A stretch of 64,000 nt of DNA, from NCBI GenBank assembly GCA_024403995.1, contig JAKSQT010000004.1:1-64000 (forward strand), read 5' to 3'. The position numbers and the translations under genes are program-made. This stretch comes from Ruminococcus sp. Its GTDB lineage: Bacteria > Bacillota > Clostridia > Oscillospirales > Ruminococcaceae. Positions 57,639-64,000 of this stretch are shown here, piece after piece. Position 1 is the first letter of the stretch, and every line of letters starts with the position of its first letter. The notes under the pieces were generated by a model. The model was not told the origin of the DNA. It ran no database searches and saw only the letters and a list, made by a program, of their open reading frames with translations.

Positions 57639-60419
57639 TTAATCAACAGGCAGCTTGTCAACAAGATCAAGCATAAGCTTCTGGATAGCAAGTGCATCAA
57701 GGTTTGTCACGCCGTCCCTGCCGCCTGCAACGTCAGCGTTTTTAAGTCCCTGTTCAGTGATATGTGACTTGTCATTGCCTTTGAGACCGTATTTGTCAGG
57801 GTTAGCCATAGACTGCATAATAAGTACGACATCAGCCATATTTACCTTGTCATCGCAGTTTGCATCGCCCCAGAGTATCTCATCGGTTGCAGAAGTAATT
57901 GATGCAGTTGTTGTAACGGTAGTTTTGGCAGTAGTTGATGTTGTGGTCTTTGCTGTTGTTGAAGTTGTAGTTTGTGCGGTAGTCTTGGCAGTTGTGGTAA
58001 TCGGCTGTGTTTTGCCGTCAGAGAGTCTGCCGTAGACGATGCCGCAGCCGACAGTTGACATATAAACAGTACCGAATTCGTTCATATCGCCGACAATGAA
58101 GTTTCCGTTGCCTGTGCCGCCGTAGAGGTGGTCAGTATTTATGCATACCCATGTTTTGCCTGCGTCAGTTGAGCGGTAGATGCCTTCTGCATCATCCCAG
58201 TCTGGTTTGCCGTAGATGTAAAGTGTATTCGGGCTGCCTGACTTTTCGGGAGCGCCGTAGCCTACAGACTTGACATAAGCGGCAGTTTCAAGCTTTTCGA
58301 CTTTTTTGCCGTTGTCTGAGATGATGTACATACCATTCCAGCCCACAGCCATAGCAACAGTGCCCTTTGAGATGTATGCAAGGTCGCCTGTGTGGTCGCA
58401 CTGGTCATATTTTCCGATTTGTGTTTCGGTGAATGTAGCACCGTAGTCAGTGCTGATATAGAAAGAATAGTGCGATTCTTCAAGGCTCGGCTCGGTCTTG
58501 TTCGGGTCGGATGCCCAGTAGTCATTGTACTTTATGCCCGAACCATAAACGATAGACGGGTCATTCGGGTCAACAAGTGTATAAGTAGTCTTTGAACCGT
58601 CAATGCCCTTTGCAGTGCCCCATGTAGCGCCGAAATCGTCGGTATAAGCAATTGCACTGCCGTTTCCGTCGGAGTTGAGTATTCTGTATTTGCCCTTTGA
58701 TATTTCGGTTATCGAGAGCTTGCCGCCGCTGTATTTGAAGTTCATGGCTTTCCATGTCTTGCCGCTGTCTGTGCTGTAGCAGCCTGTTGCGGTGTTATTG
58801 GAAAGACGAGCCATTACATTCGGAGCAGACGGACAGTATGCGATAGCTGATGTAGAGCCGATATTCGGCTGATACTGCATAGGAATCTCGCTTACGCTTT
58901 CGTGAATGAAGCCGTCGTAGTCGCCGATAGCGGAGTAATTAGCGCCGTTCGGTACGCTTACAAAGTCAAGCGCAACTACTTCCTCGATGCCGTCTGGGTG
59001 GAAGTGGAACTGCGGTGTATCGCTCCATGTATCATCGCAGGCAAACAAACCGTTGCCTGATGTTGAGATGGAACGGTCAGGCTTTGCAGGGTCAATGACA
59101 TATGCGCCGACCCAGTGTATAGCCTTGTCTCTTATCCAGTCATAGCCGCCGTCAGCGAGGTAGTCTGCGATAGGAGGCTGTCCCCAGAAAGGCGAAATAC
59201 CCGGAGTAGTTTCGATCCAGTGTTCGCCGCCGTCCTCGGATTTGAAGAATTTGTCGCCCCATGACGGGCCGTGATCGTCAGTCCATTCCTGCCAGAGCTG
59301 TGCATTTGCGAAAAGTCCGCAGGTCGAGCATACCATATGGTCAGGATTTGCAGGGTCTACGCTTATACCGCTGTATCCCCCCTCACTTGCAGCCACAAAC
59401 TCATCGGTCTGTGTTCTGTAGAGGTGTTTCAGAGGTGAGATATCGGTAATTTTGCCTGTTTTTGTATCGAGCTTCTTGACACTTCCCGATGTACCGCCGT
59501 TGCCGACGCATACAGCGCCCTGAAAAGCGAAGAAGATGTTTCCTTGTCCGTCGCCTGTGATACGTCCGGGGTAGTTCTTGTCGTCAAGCTCAGAGCTTAT
59601 ATCGGTGAACTTATCGTCAGAGACATTTGCAACAACAACGCTGTTTTTGCCTGTAGTTGAAGTACCGACATAGACCTTGCCGCCGTATATGTAAATTGAA
59701 GCAATTCCGTTCTGTGCATAGTATTCATCATTTTCAAGTGCGTGGCGCATATTGTTTGTCCATGTCGGCCACTTTACCTCATTCTTGAAAAGCCCGAGAT
59801 CGCCGAAGCTTTTGACGGATTTCCATGTTTTGCCGCCGTCAGTCGATTTTATGAGACATGAGTCGCCTGCATAAACATCGCCGCCGCAGTAGATGGTATT
59901 CGGGTCATCAGGGTCAACAGCGATAGCCTCACCGGTTTGTCTGCCGTTGCCGTTGCCGTGGACTTGAATCAGGTCAGTGACATTGATCTCCTCGAAGGTC
60001 TTGCCGCCGTCGGTAGTTTTGAAAATGACAGTCTTTTCGGATGAGAAGTATGCACATCCGCAGAGAAAATAAACTGTGTTGTCATCGGTCGGATCGATAG
60101 CCATTGCGTCAACGCTCAGGAGTCCACGGTCAGCCTCGTTGATGAAGCCGAAAAGCTGTTCCCAGCTTTCTGTGGAGTAGTTGTACCTGTATGCGCCGCC
60201 AACGTCGGTACGGGCATACATAGCCTTTTTGCCTGTAACTATGCCTGATACAAAGCCGCCGCCGCCGATTTTCAGTGTGCCCCATTCCATTTTTGCAGAA
60301 ATGTCCTCAGCCGCAGAAGCCGAGAGTTTGTTTCCTGATGTGCGTCCTGCAAAAGGGATAAATGCAGTCCCAATGCAGACTGCAAAAAATCCTGCAAGAG
60401 TTTTTTTTAGATTTACCAT
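57639..60419 (-). CDS. Secreted GH74 xyloglucanase with dockerin
   Basis: A 926-residue secreted enzyme. The signal peptide is about 1-37. Two seven-bladed propellers follow, with repeated ASP-box-like KTTDGGKTFEE, KSTDGGKTW and STDAGKTWV motifs. Putative catalytic Asp residues are D72 in ARTDVGGAYRY and D500 or D502 in AIGDYDGFIH. A Thr linker (about 805-845) leads to a C-terminal dockerin (WGDANCDDKVNMADVVLIMQ and a second loop NADVAGGRDGVTNLDALAIQ). It would cut xyloglucan and dock to a scaffoldin, so the host probably builds a cellulosome. ATG 60419 has GGAGG before it. Confidence 0.93.
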   Translation of the reverse strand: MVNLKKTLAGFFAVCIGTAFIPFAGRTSGNKLSASAAEDISAKMEWGTLKIGGGGFVSGIVTGKKAMYARTDVGGAYRYNYSTESWEQLFGFINEADRGLLSVDAMAIDPTDDNTVYFLCGCAYFSSEKTVIFKTTDGGKTFEEINVTDLIQVHGNGNGRQTGEAIAVDPDDPNTIYCGGDVYAGDSCLIKSTDGGKTWKSVKSFGDLGLFKNEVKWPTWTNNMRHALENDEYYAQNGIASIYIYGGKVYVGTSTTGKNSVVVANVSDDKFTDISSELDDKNYPGRITGDGQGNIFFAFQGAVCVGNGGTSGSVKKLDTKTGKITDISPLKHLYRTQTDEFVAASEGGYSGISVDPANPDHMVCSTCGLFANAQLWQEWTDDHGPSWGDKFFKSEDGGEHWIETTPGISPFWGQPPIADYLADGGYDWIRDKAIHWVGAYVIDPAKPDRSISTSGNGLFACDDTWSDTPQFHFHPDGIEEVVALDFVSVPNGANYSAIGDYDGFIHESVSEIPMQYQPNIGSTSAIAYCPSAPNVMARLSNNTATGCYSTDSGKTWKAMNFKYSGGKLSITEISKGKYRILNSDGNGSAIAYTDDFGATWGTAKGIDGSKTTYTLVDPNDPSIVYGSGIKYNDYWASDPNKTEPSLEESHYSFYISTDYGATFTETQIGKYDQCDHTGDLAYISKGTVAMAVGWNGMYIISDNGKKVEKLETAAYVKSVGYGAPEKSGSPNTLYIYGKPDWDDAEGIYRSTDAGKTWVCINTDHLYGGTGNGNFIVGDMNEFGTVYMSTVGCGIVYGRLSDGKTQPITTTAKTTAQTTTSTTAKTTTSTTAKTTVTTTASITSATDEILWGDANCDDKVNMADVVLIMQSMANPDKYGLKGNDKSHITEQGLKNADVAGGRDGVTNLDALAIQKLMLDLVDKLPVD

Positions 60420-60434
60420 GTTAATATCCTCCAT

Positions 60435-60741
60435 TTCAGCAATATACTGCTGCTTATCTACAATTTTATTCTATCATATAGATAGCGTTCCGTCAATAAA
60501 TCGCCAATGAAAAGATATTATATGTCATTCAAAAGATACTATTCTTCATTTTGCTATTGCAAAAACTGCTTAAATATGGTAAAATATCATTCGGATAGTA
60601 CAAAAACAGATTATCTGTATATATGAATTAATGTGGCAATAAAATATTGATAATAATTTCGTCGGTCAAGCCGAGGAAAATAAAGAGAGCAGTCCGTAAA
60701 TCATCGCAGGCTTGATTTACTGCTTCTTAGGGGAACGCTGT
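60435..60741. other. Intergenic region upstream of GH74
   Basis: About 300 AT-rich bp carrying the GH74 promoter region; no clear consensus promoter found. A small inverted repeat around GTAAATCA/TGATTTAC (about 60698-60723) lies near its right end. Confidence 0.4.
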
Positions 60742-60804
60742 GTCTCACCTGTCGGTTCGGTCGGTGCTTCTGCTTCGCAGAGGTGTCCACTGGACACCCG
60801 CACC
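60742..60804. repeat. 63-bp palindromic element, copy 1
   Basis: Runs from GTCTCACCTGTCGG to CCCGCACC and contains the palindrome GGTGTCC-ACT-GGACACC. Copy 2 at 63031-63093 differs at 5 positions. More stacked palindromes (CCCTTGCAAGGG, GGGAGCGAGCTGCTCCC) follow to 60870. Confidence 0.75.
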
Positions 60805-60909
60805 ACTCGTACACCCCTTGCAAGGGAGCGAGCTGCTCCCTTGACCCCGCAGTATGGGCTGCGCCCTTTTTATCTTTTTTTATTGTCAAAATAATAAGGA
60901 GTGAAATTA

Positions 60910-61974
60910 ATGGATTCAGTAGAATACAAATGTCCTAACTGCGATGCTGACCTCAAATTCAACCCTGATACCCAGAAGCTTGACTGTGAATACTGCTTCA
61001 GTTCATTCACTGTTGATGAGATCAAACAGATCTGTGCAAATGCAGAAAACAGCATTCCGAGTAATAGTCAGCCTACACCGCAGGCTCAGGAGGAATTTTC
61101 CGAGCATACAAACCTCTATCACTGTGCAAGCTGCGGCGCAGAAATTATGTCAGATGACCAGCAGACAGCACTTTTCTGCTATTACTGCCATAACCCCGTT
61201 ATTCTTTCGGGCAAGATGTCAGGTCAGTACAGACCAAGCAAGGTAATCGGCTTCAAGCTCAACCGTGAAAAGGCAGAGCAGATATTCCAGAACTGGATCG
61301 GCGCAAGAATGTTTGTGCCAAGTGACTTCAAATCAAGTCAGCAGCTCGAAAAACTCACAGGACTCTATGTTCCGTTCTGGCTTGCAGACTGTTATACCTC
61401 AGCAGATTATCATGCTCTCGGCAAGCAGACAAGAAGCTGGACATCGGGCAATTACCGCTATACAGAAACAAAGGAATATGATGTAATAAGACGTGCCGAT
61501 ATCGTTTCAAAGGGTATACCTGCCGACGGTGAAAGCAAGATCGAGGATGCTCTTATGGAGGCTATCGAGCCTTATGACTACAGCGAGCTGAAAAATTTCT
61601 CAATGTCCTATCTTTCGGGATTTTATGCTGATAAGTATGACGTTGACAAGGGACAGGTGTTCCCAAGAATACGTGAAAGAAGCAATAACGCAAGCAAGGA
61701 ATACATAAAACAGTCCCTCGGCAGCTATTCAAGCATGACCGTTCACAATGAAAACTATAATATCCAGCGTACCGACTGGAATTATATGCTTCTGCCCGTG
61801 TGGTTCATGACATATAAGTACAAGGATAAGGTCTATGAGTTCGCTATGAACGGTCAGACAGGCAAGATAGCGGGCACTCCTCCTCTCAGCAAGGCAAAGC
61901 TAATAGGTTTCTGCATAGCCATAGGTGCTGCGCTGACAATTATCGGAACACTGTTTGGAGGTGCAATGATATGA
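60910..61974 (+). CDS. Zinc-ribbon protein with C-terminal membrane helix
   Basis: A 354-residue protein with two rubredoxin-type zinc ribbons at the start (CPNCDADL...CEYC at about 9-29; CASCGAEI...CYYC at about 73-93). A large central domain includes VPFWLADCYTSADYHALG, and the C-terminal helix is LIGFCIAIGAALTIIGTLFGG. Such TFIIB-type zinc-ribbon proteins are common in Firmicutes, and their function is unclear. ATG 60910 follows AAGGAG. It overlaps the next gene by 4 nt. Confidence 0.78.
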   Translation: MDSVEYKCPNCDADLKFNPDTQKLDCEYCFSSFTVDEIKQICANAENSIPSNSQPTPQAQEEFSEHTNLYHCASCGAEIMSDDQQTALFCYYCHNPVILSGKMSGQYRPSKVIGFKLNREKAEQIFQNWIGARMFVPSDFKSSQQLEKLTGLYVPFWLADCYTSADYHALGKQTRSWTSGNYRYTETKEYDVIRRADIVSKGIPADGESKIEDALMEAIEPYDYSELKNFSMSYLSGFYADKYDVDKGQVFPRIRERSNNASKEYIKQSLGSYSSMTVHNENYNIQRTDWNYMLLPVWFMTYKYKDKVYEFAMNGQTGKIAGTPPLSKAKLIGFCIAIGAALTIIGTLFGGAMI

Positions 61975-62888
61975 TGAAAAGATTATTTTCTGTTATGGCA
62001 GTTCTGGCAGTATGTTTCTGTCTTCTGCCGTCATGTGCACTGAAAGCTGATGCCGCAAGGAATTATCATGCAGGTTTCAGCGGTGATTCAGGCAAATCAA
62101 GGCTTGTTGATGAAAGAGGATTTTTTGAAGACTATAAGGAAGACTATGACAAGCTGAACGAATTGATTCAGGATACATCCGAAAAGCTGAACATGAACAT
62201 TCTCATCTTTGCCGCAGGTACGCCGAGAAATGATTCCACTACGGAAATTTTCGCCGATGACAGCTATGATGAGATATTCGGCGAGGATACTGACGGCGTT
62301 TTCTATTACCTCGATCTTTCGGGCAAATATGGTCTTTATGACTATATCTCCACAAGCGGCGAGGCTGTTCTGAAATATGAAAAGCATATCGATACCATTT
62401 TCTATGCACTTGATGCATATCTCCCGAAATCAGGCGAGGCTGTGCATGAGGAAGATATCTATGGCGCAATTTCGGCTTTTCTTGGTCAGCTTGAAAAATA
62501 TGCAGATCATCACCCGACAATGTTTGAGTATTACCATGATGAATCGTCAGGAAAATACTTCCATTACAGCGGCGGCGAACTTAAAATTACCATGACAAAA
62601 CCGCTGATACTCTTTGCAAAGCCGTTTTTCGTATCGCTTGCCATAAGTTTTGTTGTAATGCTTATAGTTTATTTCTGCATCAAGAGCAGCTATAAGTTCA
62701 AAAGCTCAACAAATCCGAGTGTCTATATTTCAACAAACGCATCAAGGTTTACTCAGCGTTCGGATATGCTGATACGTACATACACCAACAAAACACATAT
62801 TCAGTCAAGCAGCGGCGGCGGCAGCAGAAGCGGCGGAGGCGGTCACTCACACAGCGGCGGTCACGGCGGCGGCGGTCATCATCGCTGA
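61971..62888 (+). CDS. TPM-domain-like membrane protein with Gly/His tail
   Basis: A 305-residue exported protein. The signal sequence is MMKRLFSVMAVLAVCFCLL. A TPM-like domain follows (about 45-185, with LVDERGFFEDYKEDYDKLNELIQDTSEKLNMNILIF), then a membrane helix (PFFVSLAISFVVMLIVYFCI) and a cytoplasmic tail that ends in Gly/Ser/His repeats (GGHSHSGGHGGGGHHR). TPM proteins include phosphatase-like and photosystem-repair proteins. The tail could bind metal or simply be flexible. Operon partner of the zinc-ribbon gene. Confidence 0.8.
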   Translation: MMKRLFSVMAVLAVCFCLLPSCALKADAARNYHAGFSGDSGKSRLVDERGFFEDYKEDYDKLNELIQDTSEKLNMNILIFAAGTPRNDSTTEIFADDSYDEIFGEDTDGVFYYLDLSGKYGLYDYISTSGEAVLKYEKHIDTIFYALDAYLPKSGEAVHEEDIYGAISAFLGQLEKYADHHPTMFEYYHDESSGKYFHYSGGELKITMTKPLILFAKPFFVSLAISFVVMLIVYFCIKSSYKFKSSTNPSVYISTNASRFTQRSDMLIRTYTNKTHIQSSSGGGSRSGGGGHSHSGGHGGGGHHR

Positions 62889-62908
62889 TGCCATTAATAT
62901 TAAAAAAT

Positions 62909-62940
62909 AAACCTGTATGGACATAGATCCATACAGGTTT
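62909..62940 (+). terminator. Terminator, copy 1 of a duplicated hairpin
   Basis: AAACCTGTATGGA-CATAG-ATCCATACAGGTTT. An almost identical hairpin lies at 63143-63175, on the far side of the MITE. Confidence 0.82.
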
Positions 62941-63142
62941 TAGCGTGTCAAAAAACTTATTTGGGGACGTCGAGGACGCCGTCCCCTACAAATACATTAA
63001 CGAAGAATAGCTGAATTGTAGGGGCTGGCGGTCTCACCTGTCGGCTCGGTCGGTGCTTCTGCGTTGCAGAGGTATCCACTGGATACCCGCACCCTCGACA
63101 GCCCTTGTTTAACGAAATAATTTCGACTTTTTAAACAGACTG
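62941..63142. mobile_element. MITE copy 2, carrying a nested 63-bp element
   Basis: An inverted copy of the element at 31434-31574 (ends TAGCGTGTCAAAAAAC and TTTTTAAACAGACTG). It is 61 bp longer because the 63-bp palindromic element at 63031-63093 replaces two of its bases. Bounded on both sides by a 32-33-bp terminator hairpin. Confidence 0.78.
63031..63093. repeat. 63-bp palindromic element, copy 2 (nested)
   Basis: Matches 60742-60804 at 58 of 63 positions. Its palindrome reads GGTATCC-ACT-GGATACC; both arms have changed together compared with copy 1. Confidence 0.75.
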
Positions 63143-63175
63143 AAACCTGTATGGACATTAGATCCATACAGGTTT
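63143..63175. terminator. Terminator, copy 2 of a duplicated hairpin
   Basis: Same hairpin as 62909-62940 with one added T in the loop. It now serves the convergent Na/Pi gene on the minus strand. Confidence 0.8.
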
Positions 63176-63187
63176 ATTTAATATCGG

Positions 63188-64000
63188 TCAGTTGTTTACA
63201 GGGAGTTCAAGACGGCTGAAATATTCTTCAGCAAAGGCTCGGTATTCCGTTCTGAAAGTCTCGTCGTTTTCCTTAACATCGTGGAGATAAGCGTGGATAT
63301 TGGTTTTTTCGCTTGTCTCGATAAGGCAGCCTGCGATATTTGAGCAGTGGTCTGAAACACGTTCGAGGTTTGTGAGGATATCCTGGAAGATATATCCAAG
63401 CTCAACTGTACATTCGTCGTTCTGCAAACGGCGGATATGTCTGTTTTTCAGTTCAGTGCTGAGGTTATCCACAACTTCTTCAAGCGGTTCAACTTTATGT
63501 GCAAGTCCGAGGTCACTGTCAAGGTATGCGCCGAAAGCCTTATTGATGTTTTCGCAGATAGCATCAGAAATGACGTTTATCTCGTTCACGCACTCTGCGG
63601 AGAACGAAATGCCCTTGTCATGCATTTCCTGTGCGGACTCCACGAGGTTTACGGCATGGTCGGAAATTCTCTCGAAGTTGCCGACACAGTGCATCATTTT
63701 TGCAACACGTCGGCTGTCCTTGCCTGTAACGCTGCACTTTGTTATCTTCATGAGGTAGCTGTTTATCTTATCCTCATAGCCGTCGATTATGTCCTCATTT
63801 TCAATTATCATTGCGGACTGGTCAGAGTCGTAATTTGTCAGCAGTTTAAGTGCGGCAACGATAGTATCCTTTGTGAGAGAAGCCATTTCAGATGTAGCTG
63901 TGAAGCATGACTGAACTGCAACAGATGGAGTTTTGAGGAGAATTTCGTCAAGTCCCTTGATGACTCTTTTGTTTTCCTTGACTTCGTCGTCTTTTTTGTC
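63188..64000 (-). CDS. Na/Pi cotransporter-type protein, C-terminal PhoU part (partial)
   Basis: The frame is open to the window edge, so the N-terminal transporter part is outside. The visible 270 codons hold a link region (LDEILLKTPSVAVQSC) and a PhoU-like helical domain (VGNFERISDHAVNLVESAQE and LTNLERVSDHCSNIAGCLIE, two ERI/VSDH metal-site repeats). This is the C-terminus of NptA/YjbB-type Na-dependent phosphate carriers (PF02690-PhoU). It probably moves phosphate or regulates uptake. Confidence 0.85.
   Translation of the reverse strand, partial: DKKDDEVKENKRVIKGLDEILLKTPSVAVQSCFTATSEMASLTKDTIVAALKLLTNYDSDQSAMIIENEDIIDGYEDKINSYLMKITKCSVTGKDSRRVAKMMHCVGNFERISDHAVNLVESAQEMHDKGISFSAECVNEINVISDAICENINKAFGAYLDSDLGLAHKVEPLEEVVDNLSTELKNRHIRRLQNDECTVELGYIFQDILTNLERVSDHCSNIAGCLIETSEKTNIHAYLHDVKENDETFRTEYRAFAEEYFSRLELPVNN

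Overview
This window looks like a chromosomal piece of a fibre-degrading, anaerobic Ruminococcus-like Firmicute. The evidence is a secreted GH74 enzyme ending in a dockerin, Thr-rich linkers in several exported proteins, a GH94 cellobiose phosphorylase-type enzyme, pyruvate phosphate dikinase (PPDK), pyruvate:ferredoxin oxidoreductase (PFOR), and the sporulation-type genes spoVS and spoVAC. There is no tRNA, rRNA, CRISPR array or complete insertion sequence. The species assignment is inference.

Left end (1-12.2 kb): one AT-rich minus-strand operon of six tightly spaced genes. In transcription order they are an SF1 UvrD-like helicase, a DrmA-like SF2 helicase, a DrmB-like DUF1998 zinc protein, a NERD-nuclease/SF1 helicase fusion, a D12-class adenine methyltransferase and a DGQHR-domain protein. 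It resembles DISARM but has no phospholipase-D gene in view and may continue past the left edge. A consensus promoter with two 12-bp direct repeats 20 bp apart drives it.

12.4-18.2 kb: an AAA/DUF4143 ATPase, then a ~4 kb island (RloA-like ATPase, RloB-like protein, PD-(D/E)XK protein and a tiny orphan transcription unit). A 134-bp direct repeat of the ppdK 3' end flanks the island. The repeat carries a conserved reading frame that overlaps the ppdK stop codon.

18.2-28.2 kb: core genes: ppdK, glmU, two SH3-domain envelope proteins and the GH94 phosphorylase with a structured leader.

28.3-35.7 kb: a compact minus-strand block of phage head/packaging genes (small and large terminase, portal, capsid, protease-like, connectors, hub-like). 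No integrase, tape measure, lysis or replication gene is present, so it looks like a domesticated or gene-transfer-agent-like module. Palindromic repeats and a MITE have invaded its intergenic gaps.

35.9-48.3 kb: small membrane proteins and a self-regulating XRE module, then fakA-asp23, a YmdB-type phosphoesterase, spoVS, a GNAT, recG, a VanY-type peptidase, a prion-like TerD protein, an AIM24 protein and spoVAC.

48.9-64 kb: PFOR, then a ~1 kb XRE cassette flanked by duplicated terminators, an OmpR-type two-component system with an unusual Trp/Pro-rich ectodomain, a helical-repeat hypothetical, GH74-dockerin, a zinc-ribbon/TPM-like membrane pair and a partial Na/Pi-cotransporter/PhoU protein. 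Long imperfect hairpins and small mobile palindromes recur throughout. In four places an insertion sits between two copies of a hairpin or terminator.
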